The translations under genes and the position numbers were made by a program. The notes under the pieces are model-generated. The model saw nothing but the letters and a program-made list of their open reading frames with translations. It did not search any database and was not told the origin of the DNA. A DNA stretch of 64,000 nt from Plazaster borealis (lineage: Eukaryota; Echinodermata; Asteroidea; Forcipulatida; Labidiasteridae), in contig CM037475.1 in NCBI GenBank assembly GCA_021014325.1, positions 2,945,001 to 3,009,000 of the forward strand, in the 5' to 3' direction. Positions within the stretch are counted from its first letter, which is position 1, and each line of letters opens with the position of its first letter. This document shows positions 1 to 12,400 of this stretch, in pieces.

Positions 1-477
1 ATTGTTTCTCTTAACCCAGGTGTATAAATGTGGGTGGGTGGGTCAAAAGAAATAACTGAAAATCGAAATTCAGTTTTTGTTTAAACAAATTACACATAAT
101 ATATTAATAATTGAAAAGAAATAATAATAAATACCCATCTGGCCAAGATCGTCATTTTCATTCCTGATTAAACTACAAAGCTGTTTGTTTAAGTCAGGAA
201 AAGCCATTGGAAACTACTGATGTTGGAAACCTTTGATCTAAAATATCTGGTTCATTTGAGGCATTACTTTGTTCTTCAATGTATAAATTATATTATGAAG
301 CCAATCAATATTTAAAAGTCGAAATTTAGGGAGGGTGGGTGGGTCAAAACAATTTCGAAAACAAATCAAAAAATTTTAACATTGACTATTCTGAATGTCC
401 CCTAAGCTGTGAGTGACGTCAATGCAATGGGTCAATAAATCAAGAGCAATAACAGTATTAATCCTGTGTCACATCAG
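1..477. other. Intron of the upstream gene
   Basis: AT-rich sequence with no convincing exon. It contains two short related stretches rich in GTGGGTGGGTGGGTCAAAA (near 27-50 and 332-350). It ends in a splice acceptor (ACATCAG at 471-477) leading into the first visible exon. No repeat family seen elsewhere in the window was recognised here. Confidence 0.5.
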
Positions 478-689
478 GTATTCCATCACCAACTCCAGCC
501 TGGCCAGCCGGTGACAGTCTTCGCTTCACACCCCAACATCATCGCTCGGCGCCGATGCTGGACGACCCACAGCTCCGCGAGAGGGAGAGAGTGCACTCAA
601 GAGCGATGAGTCAACACGATGTAGACAAGCTCCTGTCCCAAGCTGAGCTGGGGCACAGTCTGAGGCTGTGGAAAGTTGCCGCTGAAAAG
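478..689 (+). CDS. Penultimate coding exon of an unrecognised gene
   Basis: Open throughout in the frame starting at 480; the first two bases complete a codon from an exon left of the window. It is bounded by acceptor CATCAG and donor AAAAG|GTAACC, and it encodes about 70 residues. The first part is Pro/Ser-rich and low in complexity (IPSPTPAWPAGDSLRFTPQ). The second is charged and helical (RERERVHSRAMSQHDVDKLL, then AELGHSLRLWKVAAEK). GC is well above the flanks, as expected for an exon. The exon ends in phase 0 and joins 2757-2840 in frame. I do not recognise the family; a helical coiled-coil-like C-terminus is all that can be said. An ATG-started reading from 555 would be only part of this exon. 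Confidence 0.7.
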
Positions 690-941
690 GTAACCTTAAT
701 TAGAAACACTGGACATAAACATCTGTTTATAAGTTCAGATTTCATTTGAAAACTACCGAAAAAGATACAAGCTGTGGTGCTTAGATTTGTTTTGTTGTAA
801 CTGTCAATTCCGTTGGTTACTCTGTCTTTCTGACTCTTTCCCTTTTAATTTCATCCCCTGTTTTCTTTTTCAAAACACTTTCATTAAAATGCAAAGTGAA
901 GCACTTTTAATCTTGGCAAAACACCATCACATGCTTTTTTA

Positions 942-1052
942 GCTGTTTACCAAGCGTGTGCGAGTATTCATGCTCAGGGTAATTACACATTTGTGGTAGA
1001 CTGTTGCATGTGCAACGTTCTACTACACATGCGCATTACGAAGCAGTCGTGG
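942..1052. repeat. Dispersed repeat, inverted copy at 48050-48195
   Basis: The stretch reading GCTGTTTACCAAGCGTGTGC, followed by a CATGCTCAGGGTAA motif, reappears as its reverse complement near 48150-48190. Both copies also contain GTAGACTGTTGCA and a CATGCGCATTAC/CATGCGTATTTAC motif. This marks an unnamed dispersed family with two members here. Confidence 0.5.
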
Positions 1053-1276
1053 AACTGTTGCCGTGTGTAGTACGTACATGCGAATAACGCCCAAGCTACA
1101 TGACATACACATGAAAAGATGGCAGCACACGGAAATGTCAGTTCACCGTATGATGTATAATAATGGTGGCTTCTTATATAGTGCACATATCCGTCACTCA
1201 GTGACGCTCAAGGCGCTTCAACATTCAGTATTTTCCTGCAAGGTGTTGTTAAGCTACGTTTCTGAAGTATGAGACC

Positions 1277-1553
1277 TACTCCTTTACATAGCACCATGTA
1301 ATGGTTTACAGGGTGCTGTGGCGCAATATGCTGCCGATCAAACCAGGAACACCGGGGCGAACCCCTTCTCTTTACGATAAGTGCACTGTTTTTTTACGTG
1401 CATTACACAACACACGGGACCAAGGACGAAGCATGTGGTTAAGTGTCTTGCTTAAGGACACAAGTGTCACGGCTGGGATTCGAACCCACACTCTGCTGAT
1501 CAGAAACACCAGAGCTTGAGTTCGGTGTTCTTATCCGCTCGGCCACGACACGA
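1277..1553 (-). mobile_element. tRNA-derived SINE, family G, copy 1
   Basis: On the minus strand it starts with a tRNA-Ser/Leu-like head (GTCGTGGCCGAGCGGATAAG) followed by a B-box-like GGGTTCGAATCCCAG. The tail resembles those at 39357-39780 and 56495-56906, which extend to a TTCTTATATAGCGC motif. Open frames here are SINE read-through, not genes. Confidence 0.75.
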
Positions 1554-1932
1554 CACATAAGCAAAACAAAGTATAGCAGAACAAATATAACATGGTTGAT
1601 ATCGGGTGGACAGTCCATATTAGTTCCCCTCCGTATTGGAAGTTGACAAACCCTCGGTTTCACCCCAGAACTAGTTTGTCAAGTTCCGATTTCTTGGTAA
1701 GCTAATATCGACAGCCACGTTCAAACCATTTTATATTTGTAAACTTCTCCATGTTCCATTGCTAAGTGCCAGCTAGCATCTAGATCTGTAATTATTTGTT
1801 GGGGGAAGTTGTATTTCAGATGATACAATTTTTAGGGCTGAATGCTGCAGTTATGAGTTGTATGTACACCTTGTAACTAAGGGTCCTGGACCAAGTTTTG
1901 GATTGAATTTATTTGAAACCTCTTCTTTGAAA

Positions 1933-2304
1933 TAAAGGCACTGGACACGTTTGGTAATTACTCAAAATATATATTTGCATAAAAACTTACTTGGTAACGA
2001 GCAACGGAGAGCTGTTGATAGTATAAAATATTGTAGGAAACGACTCCCTCTGAAGTAACATAGTTTTTGAGAAAGAGGTAATTTCTCACATCTGAAAAAG
2101 ACTTCAGGCCTGGAAGCCTTTTCAGGCATCTGAAAGCACACAAATTTGTGCAACAAGGGTGTTTTTTCTTTCATTATTTTCTTGCAACTTCAATGACCAA
2201 TTGAGCCCGAATTTTCACAGGTTTGCTATTTTATGCAAATGTTGGGATACACCAAGTGAGAATACTGGTCTTTGACAATTTCCAAACGTGTCCAGTGCCT
2301 TTAA
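1933..2304 (-). mobile_element. TTAA-family MITE, family A, copy 1
   Basis: The terminal inverted repeat AAAGGCACTGGACACGTTTG stands at the left and its complement at the right, ending in TTAA. The interior is shared with eleven other copies in this window. It has no coding capacity. Confidence 0.85.
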
Positions 2305-2756
2305 GGCCAGAAGATTTTACGGTATCTTATGAGTTAATTTTATTAACTAATAGAAACTATTTCAAGAACTATCTTTTGTCCCAGTATCTAGCATAGGTTA
2401 TTTCTCTGCAGTTCTCCTCTCAATTGGTATTTCCCCAATACATGCAATCTTCTTTCTTCCTACCTACAGCATCATTGACACTCCATTTTCCGGCCATGTC
2501 CATCTGTAGTCTTGTTAGTGCTGTCTAGTGCATTCGTTTATCTGACTCACTTGTTTTGTGTGGGTAGTTTAGTATCCTGTTATATTTAATTAACTTTTTC
2601 TGGTCAAGGCCCTCCCTTTATGAGCTTCGACTCTTTGTGTATAGTCTCCAATTCTTGTAGTTTTATATTATTATCTGTAATTCTGCGCTTGTAAAATATG
2701 TAGAAATAAATATTTTGAAAATGAAAACGAATTTCCTCCATTTTTTTTCTGTGCAG

Positions 2757-2840
2757 GACAAGGAATTTCTGGAAGAAGAAAGTATATTTTTAGAAACCTT
2801 AAAGTCACCGTTTCCTGCAGGATATGTGCAGAGAGCATAA
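2757..2840 (+). CDS. Last coding exon of the upstream unrecognised gene
   Basis: Starts after acceptor TTCTGTGCAG, in phase 0 with the previous exon, and ends at a TAA stop (2838-2840). It encodes 27 residues, beginning DKEFLEEESIFLETLKS and ending GYVQRA. The run of acidic and leucine residues continues the helix of the preceding exon. A possible AATAAA polyadenylation signal is at 3305-3310, about 465 bases after the stop. The assignment rests on matching splice phase and the clean stop; no homologue was recognised. Confidence 0.65.
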   Translation, partial: DKEFLEEESIFLETLKSPFPAGYVQRA

Positions 2841-3239
2841 AGTAACCAACATGGGGGCGTGGCCTACAGATTATTAAACATGCAGAAGGTTGAAATCAGT
2901 TATACTGAGCATGACCAGTATGTGCAGAATGCTCCAATCGGCTTACTGAGCTATGATGGACACTTTGTAATAAGAATGTGTGGATAGTCAGAACTGCTGT
3001 TCAAATTTGTCAGGAAGATTTTTTTACAATACTTGATAACCTTCCAATTTGAGATTGATGTACTATTGACTCAGGGTATTTGAATATTACTTACAGAAAA
3101 AAAAATCAATTTTGTAAAAAGACAGTTTGTTGCTTTTGTCAATGATACAAACTTTATCCAAATTTTTGATAGAGAAATATTTTTGAAGGTGTTTTTGCAA
3201 TACCTGCTGTTAAATGTAGTATGCAATTATACCATTAAC

Positions 3240-3600
3240 TGATAACTTGTCTTATATATTCTTACAATTCATTAATATTGTTTAAAATATTTGGTATTCA
3301 TTAAAATAAAAAATAATTATTCCCTTTTAAATTTAATCTTATTTTGTTTCCGTCCATAGTTTTAATGTTATTCAGTATTGGTCGTTTTTGATCAATTAAA
3401 TTATCCAAAATTCATTTATACTCAGAAAGTTAACTTATTTATTTGTCATTTTCTCGAATTGAAATATTCCCTTCCGTCCACCTTGATTTGTAATAGTTAT
3501 GCTGAATGATTAACTTTTCTTATTTATTCTTACAATTCATTAATATCGTTTTAAATGTTTGGTATTCTATTTAAAACAAAACAAACATTATACCCTTTTA
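3240..3600 (+). repeat. Diverged tandem duplication, period about 250 bp
   Basis: Two similar AT-rich blocks share TTCTTACAATTCATTAATAT, a TTTGGTATTC motif and a CCCTTTTAA motif. The first copy is near 3250-3335 and the second near 3505-3600. Confidence 0.55.
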
Positions 3601-3968
3601 AGTAGTTTTGAAGTAGTTGTTGCTACGAAAGCTTATGCAGATATTTATTTATTACTAGGTAGTCATTTAAGTGCTACATTTTACTTTCCTCTTTGCAACT
3701 ACCTGACTAACATGGCGGCTAACCACCACTTATCTTTTGTTGAATGATTAAGTAATTCACAGTTTGAAATGCAAGTCTTATGCCATGTCTTTGCTAATCA
3801 TTTTCTTATATTATACCTAAAAGGTACCAGCCTCAGTATATACCATGCCCGAAAGTGCTGTTGTTGTGTTCCTGTTGTCCGAGACTGGTCTCGAGTCCTC
3901 CAGCACTGGTGCCCGATATGGGGCAGAAAGTATCCCCCCCCCCTTCCCATGTTGAATTTTCCCATACT

Positions 3969-4259
3969 TTAAAGGTATCGTACACGTTTGGTAATGACTC
4001 AAAACAAATATTAGCATAAAAACTTACTTGATAACAAGCAACGGAGAGCTGTTGATAGTATAAAACATTGTGAGAAACGACTCCCTCTGAAGTAACTTAG
4101 TTTTTGAGAAAGAGGTAATTTCTCACTGAAATAATAAAAAAAACAAAAAAACCAATTGAGCCCAAATTTTCACAGGCTTGTTATTTTATGCACATGTTGG
4201 GATACACCAAGTGAGAACACTGGTCTTTGACAATTACCAAACATGTTCAGTGCCTTTAA
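3969..4259 (-). mobile_element. TTAA-family MITE, family A, copy 2 (internally deleted)
   Basis: TTAA and terminal inverted repeats are present at both ends (AAAGGTATCGTACACGTTTG left; complement of AAAGGCACTGAACATGTTTG right). It is about 80 bp shorter than other copies because the middle block carrying the small CTTCTTGCAAGAAG palindrome is missing. Confidence 0.85.
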
Positions 4260-4359
4260 TGGGACTCATAAATCAAACATAGCTCTCTCCATACCTGTTG
4301 TATAAATAACGAGTGCTTTAGATGCCCTTTTTTGTGTGATTAAGCGCTACATAAGACCT

Positions 4360-4600
4360 GGGTCCAATTTCATAGAGCTGCTAAGCACAACAATTTGCTT
4401 AGCATGAAATTTCTTCCTTGATAAAAACAGGATTACCAACCAATTTCCATGTGTTGCATATTGCTTGTTACTACTATTCAGCTGTTGTTTGCTTATCCTG
4501 AAAATCACGTGGAAATTTGGTTGGTAATCCAGTTTTTATCAAGGAAGAAATTTCATGCTAAGCAAATTGTTGTGCTTAGCAGCTCTATGAAATTGGGCCC
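4360..4600. mobile_element. Palindromic foldback element D1
   Basis: About 240 bp whose two halves are near-perfect reverse complements: GGGTCCAATTTCATAGAGCT at the left and its complement at 4580-4600, with arms of roughly 95 bp around a short spacer. The same element recurs at 32571, 50098 and 59623. No coding capacity. Confidence 0.85.
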
Positions 4601-5479
4601 AGCTTAGAGTGTGTGTTATTATTATTATCATTTGAAATAAACTTTCTTTTCTGAATAGACAAATAAATTTTCAAATAATTGAATATCATTGTTGTGATTT
4701 TTTTTTGATTTGGGGGTAGCCCCACAGAAGAAATCTGGACCACTTGTAAAAAGATGAATTCAGATAAAATGATCGTTTATTGCGCTTTTTTGTTTATTTA
4801 CAATGCTGTAGATTGTTTAATTGCATAAATAAAACAATACAATATCAAACTAGAAAACAAAGCAAGTCTTACACTGAGTCCACACAAAAGAAATACAAAT
4901 AAATTTTAATAAAACTGAATATTATACAAACGCTTTCAAAGTGAATGAAATTTACAAATCCTGCAAAAAATAAAAGCCTGAATAATGTGCACGATAAAAG
5001 GAACAAGATTATTTCAAAAATAAATATTGGCTAGAAATAGAAAAGACGTTTTCCAAACCTCGATTTTGTTTAATACAAATTATCCGATAAACAGCAAAAT
5101 GAACAAACTGTTGAGGCGTTAAGATTTCTTCCTAAAAAAACCCAACCAAGAGCACATTACTTCGATGGAATTTTCAAGTTAGTTTTATGGTTTTTGTTCA
5201 ATAGACCTTACGCATTAACGTCATCAAGCCGCCACATTGACGTCATCAAGCCGCCACGCACAGCTACGCACGCGCGGCGCACAGGATCAGCCAAGGATCT
5301 CAACCTCGTCCCCACCTTCTTTTTAGACTGGTCCCCTATCTTTATCCGTTATTCACGAGCCTTGAAGTGAGACGTCAGATGCCCAGGCTACCTTCCTTTT
5401 ACCTCTAGCCGAGGGTGCCATACTCAAATGACGTCAAGTGCATGAACCGTACATAGTCTGACCTCCCCATACTATTATA

Positions 5480-5805
5480 AAAGGGTCTGTATACGTTTGG
5501 TAGTTGGAACCCACCGTTTGTTTCAATCCTATACAGTTGTAGATATATACCATAAAACTAACCTGAGAAAATTTAATTTCAAAAGGTGGAAGCGTTTTTG
5601 AGATATTGCCGAAAATCTGGAGTGGTTATGTCCACGAAGGAAGAAAAATCTACAATTGGAAAGATTCAAATTTTGGGGTGACAAAAGGTGATATCTTTTT
5701 CCATAACCGCAGTACTTCGTAGTGAAAAGTTTCTCAAAATGCATTATACTACACAAGGCTGCTGTACTTCTTACCAAGTAAGTTTTTATTGCCAGTAATT
5801 ACAGT
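5480..5805 (-). mobile_element. TTAA-type element, family B, copy 1
   Basis: Shares its left end (AAAGGGTCTGTATACGTTTG) and its interior (ATATATACCATAAAACTAAC, AAACGCTTCCACC in complement) with copies at 29243-29642 and 60313-60690. The right end is eroded. Confidence 0.7.
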
Positions 5806-5893
5806 TCCGTTGAAGTTTTCCCTTGTATTGTGCTTGCCTTATAGCATGGAAATAAACATGAGCCTGAACCTGTGTGTGACAGTATACGAATTT

Positions 5894-5995
5894 GCAGCTT
5901 CGGCTACAGCTTCGACTGTTGCTAAGGACGTCCTATATTTCAACGCATGGTGACGCTGCGATCCAGCCGTAGCCGTAGCCGCCAAATCAGACACG
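5894..5995. repeat. CGTAGCC-type dispersed repeat, copy 1
   Basis: Member of a family marked by GCTGTTGCTAAGGACGTCCT, then CGATCCAGCCGTAGCC and GCCGCCAAATC. Others are at 8336-8445, 11725-12006 (a pair), 43529-43640 and 61768-61890. Confidence 0.7.
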
Positions 5996-6387
5996 GGGGG
6001 GAGATGGGCGTCATTTCTCCCGAAAATTAATTTCCTAACGTAGGCCCTCAGCTTAGAAGAAAACAAATGACTGCCATTTTCAAAACTTAACTTGGCTACA
6101 ATTTGCTTCAAGTAGGAATAGGCCTACATTTCTTTTAGGCAAGCTTGATATTTTGCCAAAGTTTCAACTGTTTTTTATAATGTTGACAATGCTTTGAAAT
6201 GAAACATTGATGTGAACGAAACAACGGCCGTGTCAAAATTAACCGCCAATTCGGAGACGGCACACGGCGTAAGAAGTCCGCGCACGGACGGTTCATCATT
6301 TTGTCGGCGTTATCCGAAAGTGTGTATTCCTCTATTGTAGTTAAAACATATAATATTTAGCTTCATTCTACTGAAGCGGAGTAGATG

Positions 6388-6422
6388 TTACCTCCTGGTG
6401 CCTGTTGTTGCGCGACTTTTCC
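6388..6422 (-). CDS. CARD/DD adaptor exon 5 (C-terminus)
   Basis: Follows acceptor TTGTCTATTCTCAG on the minus strand. It completes a Gly codon, then encodes KSRATTGTRR and stops at TAA (6390-6388). Ten residues, basic, continuing the basic tail of exon 4. Confidence 0.7.
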
Positions 6423-9400
6423 CTGAGAATAGACAAGAAAGAGTGGAAATAATAATATTATTGTCAGATTTACCTCAGCAGGTTAAATAAATAAACAACA
6501 TACTTGAATCTAGGGTAGTAAATGAAGAGAACATGGCAAATGTGTTTTGTTCTTACCCGAGCCTTTCTTCTTCTTCTTTCCTTTCTTCTTCACGCTCTTT
6601 CCTTGAATTACTTTCCTGACGTACACTAAACAGAAAACAAATTAACATTTTCGAAAGTTATTCTTCTAGTATACCAAGCACGAATCACAAACCAGTGCAA
6701 ACAACAGTTATCAAAAGAGTAAACCATTATTTTCACTACCAATAAGTGAAATGGGAGACTTTGGAACGCTAGGTGGCAGCAGACTTACCCAGGTGAATTT
6801 CCATTGTTTACGTCGATCTGAGCATGCGCACATTACCGAGAACAATGGATTTACCTGGTAAGTCTGCTGCCACCTAGCGTCTCAAAAGTACCCCATTGTC
6901 ACGATAAGTGTTGTTGGACTTACCGACAACTTGCTTCATGCCACACCTGTCCAAGCCTTCGACAAGACGGTTAATCGTCGCCCCTATTCCCGAAGTCTCC
7001 TCCCACATGAGGAGGAAGTAGAGCGCTTGTTCTCTGATCCTGGCATACTTGGATTCTATCTTAGGGATGACACCAGGCATGCCTAACTCATCTGAGAGAT
7101 GCTTCCAGTGGTGGCCTAACTTCTTGGAAACGGGTTCCAAGACATGCATCATCTCTGAAAGGTGAAACGGAAAAGAAGTTTCGAATCACTGGAAACTAGA
7201 TTTGCGTTTGAGCTGAAACTGTTCACTGTTTCTGTATTTACCTTGCAGAGCTACCAACATTTGCATCTTGCAAACAGGGGGATTGTGTACAACAATCAGG
7301 GAGATTATCTAGAACTACATTCAGCATAACGGTGAAAAAGGTTTCCATAATCAGGGAGATTGTCAAATTTGTTCATCAGAACATGGAAAGATTCGTTTCC
7401 TTTAGGGAACTTTCTGCACAATCAGGGAAAGTTGGCAGCTCTGACTTGATAATGCTTCATCTGCTATAATGCTTGGATAAAGCTTCTTTAACAATTTCAA
7501 CGCCGTCCGCAATGTCCATGCCGAAAACGTTCTCGACTTCAAAATTCCCGCCAAAATCACAAAGGTCACTCCATTTTGTTACATAATGTGGGCTGTTGCA
7601 TTATTTGTATCATGTGAAATTGATTAGTGTGCCATGTACATTGTAATTGTGACGAGTAGGCTAAATTACCAGTTGGATAATTTGTCCAAGCTTTTACTTC
7701 GCGTATTACGGTATTGTTCAGATAAAGATTCGGATCGGATCGGAAGTAACAGTTACACTCCTTTCTCATTCAACACATCAGCTACCTAACCTTTGAACTA
7801 CAAAGAAACACCTGCTGGACAGTGGACACTAGGAAAAGGTATAAACCGTATTAGAGATAATGTTGAACATAGTGAACCAAAAATACCTACTTGTAAAATG
7901 TTTTTGCTCCAATAAGTCAGCCAACAAGTTCAGATTGAATTTCCTCAAACCATTCTTGTAGACCTCGAACTCCCGGATACCCCTCGTCAGTAGCTCGGCA
8001 AGGATAGCTTCGTTGATGTCCTTGTTGACCCCACGACCTTTACGCCGGATGTCTTTAGCCTTGTCGACGTCCACGACCACTTGTTCCTTGAGATGGAGAA
8101 GCATGTCCAGGGCTGGTACCTGGCTCACCAGCGACACCCGGTGAGATTGTAAAAGCTGCCGGCATTCTTCAACCTCTGCAATCCAGAAAATGAAAACCAA
8201 ATATGCTGTTTCTTATCGATCTCACTGAAAACACAATCAAAACAATTAAAGCAACCCGCAGATGGTGACAATGATCAGCTACTGGCTATAAAACTTCATC
8301 ATGGTGCCGCCATCTTGTTTTTTCTTACCATTCAAATCGAATCGGCTACGGTAATGACTGTTGCCAAGGGTTTTGCTAAGGACTATTCAACGCGATGCTG
8401 ACGCGGCGATCCAGCCGTAGCCATAGCCGCCAATTCGGACACCTAAGTGAGTGGCCATTTGGTGCTCAATATTGGGCATGGTGTAACACCCCGCCCCCCC
8501 CCCCCCCAATTGTGTCTTCGTTGTGTGCTTGGAATCTCAGGAATTATTCAGAGGATTTTGGGGGGTATTCCTGTACGAGAGGAAAATAGTGTGTTCAAAT
8601 GTGAACATTGGGGGAACCCTTTGCCTGGCACCTCAAAATCAGTAAGTTCCGGAATACAATTTTCCACGATGGAAACATTATGCAGAGTGGTAATGGTCTA
8701 CAGGCCACTCGTGCATTTTTCATCTCTGTCTTCCATTTAACGGCTTGATGTTCTTTCATAGATATATCTCATGCAACCATTGTTCTTCGCACTCAAACCA
8801 TTAATCTAACCATTATACCGAGACTAGATTCTCAAATAGACAGACGCCCCTTTTTACAAAAATGAGAATCGGTGTTAGTATTGCTATGGTATACAAGGGA
8901 CAATACGAAGATGGTTTCAGCACAATAATTAAAGGTATTTTTAGAGTGACATTTTGCAACCTCCCTGGACAAGCTGAGTACTACCGGTGTCATAATATGG
9001 GATTTCTGTGTCTGTGTCCCCCACGGTCAATCAACATGGGCTGAAGGAAGTTGACTCAAAAGAGGGCGCTATCAGACGAATTTCTACATGCACAAAATCA
9101 CCGTATGGGGACAGAATCTCCTGCCACACCGGCAAGCCTGCCATGAAATCACCTGATCCTATTTTAAACAAAATGATCGCTCTTTCTGTAAACACAATGA
9201 CTTCATGTAGATCCAAACCAAAGATTATAGAGCGCCAAAGGCGCAAGATGCGGAACTCGGGCTGAAATGTGAAATCCCACTGGACGCCATTTCGGCAAGT
9301 AACTCTTTTGATACAACAATAGATCAGTCAATGACAATGACCATTCCTATCAATGGGAAACAAAACATTTACTTGCTGAAATGGCGCCCATGCGTATTTC

Positions 9401-12400
9401 ACGTTTAACAATAGATAAAGCTTCAGTTCCGCATCTTGCGCCTTCGGCGCTCTATAATCTTTGATCCAAACTCTTCAACGTACATCTGTTTCTCGAAAAA
9501 CATTCAGTCACCGACATCGCCATTTTTATTGATCGTAAAAACGACCTGTGTGAGCATCGACCGCTCGTTTCAAGCGAATTCAGTCGGCCAATCATTGTCA
9601 ATTTATTTACTCAGTGTGGCAATAAAGGTGGAGTTATGGCTTCTGGAAGTCAAAGACAAACTTTATGTGAAGAAGTCCTTTCAGCTTGGTCTCATTAATT
9701 TTATTTATGAGTGAAAAGGAAAAATTGCTGTCCGAAGGTCTAAAATAATAAAGACCTTCCTTTTGCAAAGTTACAGCCGCGAGTTTTGCTAACCTCGCTT
9801 GGCAAAAGTAAAGGCAATCTCAACTGCAAAAACAAAAATACGATAATTTATTATTTAATGCAAATGCTATCAAATAACCATAGGCCCTATTACTGACAAA
9901 TCAGTAATTTGTGCTGCACAAAACAAAACGTAGCCTACATATATTCTTCATAAAAGGGGGTGGGGGTGGGCGTTTGTGTCAACTCAGTTACATAATATTA
10001 TGATGCGGTACACTCGAGGTCGCCCGTACAACTTTGAGGTCAGTGTGGGGGGGGGGGTTAAGAAAAAAGAAAATTTTAAAGCTTTAGACGTTTCCAATAT
10101 GTTATTAACATTTAAACACAGCCGGCCACGGGCGATGTATACATTTTCTTTTGCGGTTTAGTTTTATGATGTTATACTAACTTGTTAACCAAAATAATGA
10201 AAACGAGGAAATCTTCACCAATAGCTGAGGTTTCTATTTTAAATAGTTCTTGGTCACCAGAAGTATCCAAGCTTATAATAACTTGGACCAATTTTAATAA
10301 CATTAAACTTTAACTGCCCAGTCTTGTGGGGGGTTTTTCTAGAAAGGGAGACATTTTCTTGTTGAAATTTGTGGCCACCGGCCAGCTGCATCACTAGTGA
10401 TAGGATTAATGTTTGTCTTGTGTTATTGAGCATACATCATCAGAACACAGTGTCACGCAATGAATTATACATCGCATGTACTGTGTGCAATCTGGGGACT
10501 TTGGCGCGAAAACCCTGATTAAAATTTCATTATCTGCACAAACAGGCGTCGCATTAATATTGCAAAAAAGCTGTGGTGCAAACAAAGCGTGACTTCATTC
10601 TAAATTTAGGGATTACTAAATGTAAGGTTGAGACATTCGAACAATATTGAAGCATGGAAAACACACGCACGGCAAAGAAAAAGACAAAATGTTTTATTGC
10701 AACTATTTATTCACAATTTCTATAATGTTTGTTTCACTTACTTTAGCCATAGGATTTTGAAGTTTGCATGCATTGCCTCAATAACTTGTATATTATGGCA
10801 AAATGTTTCTTGTTAAGTTGTCTCGTTGTTTACCCAGTTATCCATAGGTCTACATGTTGCTTGGGGAAGAACACATTTACAAAAGAGAAGAACGTATACG
10901 GCCGGGTGGCCCTCACACCAGCGGCCGGACTACAACCCAAGTCCTAACCGAGTCCTAACATGTCCTAACCAAGTCCTAACATGTCCTAACATATCCTAAC
11001 ATCTCCTAACCAAATCCTAACATATCCTAACATCTCCTAACCAAGTCCTAACCAAGTCCTAACCAAGTCCTAACAAATCGGAAGAGGGGCATAAGAGGGC
11101 AAAGGGGGCATAAAGAAAGGGGTGGAGACTTCGGTCACATGACCTTAACCTGGCAATAAATGATATTTGAGGGCGGTTTTTTTTTTAACTGTCAAGCCGA
11201 ACGCGAAAACCGTAGAATACCTGAATACGTAGTTTTTAATCATGGTTTTTGCACCAAAAATTACGGTTTTTTGGAAACTCTACTCATCGTGTGCTTCATA
11301 AGGAGACGGCTTTGTATTCTGTGGTCAGACTGTGTGTCAGACGTCAGACCCAATGGCCCAATGGATAAGGCGTCCGACTTCGGATCGGAAGATTGAGGGT
11401 TCGAATCCCTTCGTGGTCGTGGTTGAATTTCCTTTTAATCCAGTGCGGCCCTAAGAACAAAGGAATGGTCAGTTTTATGGGCCAAGTTGTATTAAATGAG
11501 GAATACAACACTGCTGACAAAATTAATTTAATAGTACATGTATAAGCCAAAGTCGTGACTAACGTAGTCTTCCCTCAAGGTGGTATAGAATATAACCTAC
11601 AAAACTTTAACCGTTCTGCAGACAATTTTATCAAAACTTTATTTTTTTTTTCAGCAACAATGTTAGCCAGGAGTGTACCGGTAGTGAACCTGGGTTGAGT
11701 GTAAAACCACACTCATTTGTCTCAGCCTCATCAGGCCGTATCCAAATTGACGGCTACAGCGGCTGTTGCTAAGGGATTGTTGCTGAGGACGTCCTATACC
11801 TCCTCGCAAGATGACGCGACGATCCAGCCGTAGCCGTTGTAGCCGCCAATTCGGACGCGGCCTCAGCTGCCAATTAATCCAGACTACGGCCGTGTACGGC
11901 TACGGCTAGATTTCCGCGTCATCATGCGTTGAAGACTAGGACGTCCTTAGCAACACCCTAAGCAACAGCCGTAGTCGTAGCTGTAGTTGCCAATTCGGAT
12001 GCGGCCCAATATTCAGTCGTTTTGCTGGCCAATTTTCTTTTTTTAAAGTCGGCTACATGTCGGCCTACACTCATTTGCTTTGTTGCTTTGACATCGCAGA
12101 GTGTGCACATGTGGCTGCTGGGCGCGCATTCTGTATTGGAATATGAGGATAAAATTGGTAGTCGGCAAGTCCGTAAACTACAACTTCCATACACCCCCTG
12201 AAAGGAAATGCAAATTGTCGCCCATACCCTCCCAAAGAAAATGCCATTGCCACGCCCCTGATGATAGCTAGTTGATGTCAGTTTATAAACATGAAATCTG
12301 TGAAATGTTAAGGCATAATCGTTCTGCGTATGAAGTAAAAAGTAGGCCTAAAATTCAAGGAATGTCCCTTTGAAACGTACGACTCCACACAGCTGAAACT

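Larger units (their letters stand above)
690..2756 (+). other. Last intron of the upstream gene
   Basis: Donor GTAACC at 690 and acceptor TTCTGTGCAG ending at 2756. It holds a dispersed element near 940-1050 (related in inverted orientation to 48050-48195), a tRNA-type SINE at 1277-1553 and a TTAA-family MITE at 1933-2304. The remainder (2305-2756) shows nothing recognisable. Confidence 0.6.
2841..6387. other. Intergenic region between convergent genes
   Basis: No exon-like sequence. It contains a diverged direct duplication (about 3240-3330 and 3490-3600, sharing TTCTTACAATTCATTAATAT), MITE A copy 2, palindromic element D1, a TTAA family B element (about 5480-5800) and a copy of the CGTAGCC repeat family (about 5894-5990). 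AT-rich sequence at 4600-5200 shows nothing recognisable. Confidence 0.6.

Noticed and set aside
8180..8200. ATG at 8200 as the start of the CARD protein
   Set aside because: It lies upstream of a clear acceptor (GGATTGCAG) and would give a hydrophobic leader of intron origin; exon 1 at 15578 joins in phase instead.
10941..11075. Interstitial telomere array
   Set aside because: Unit length is 10-11 bp and the core CCTAAC is always preceded by T, not the 6-bp CCCTAA repeat.
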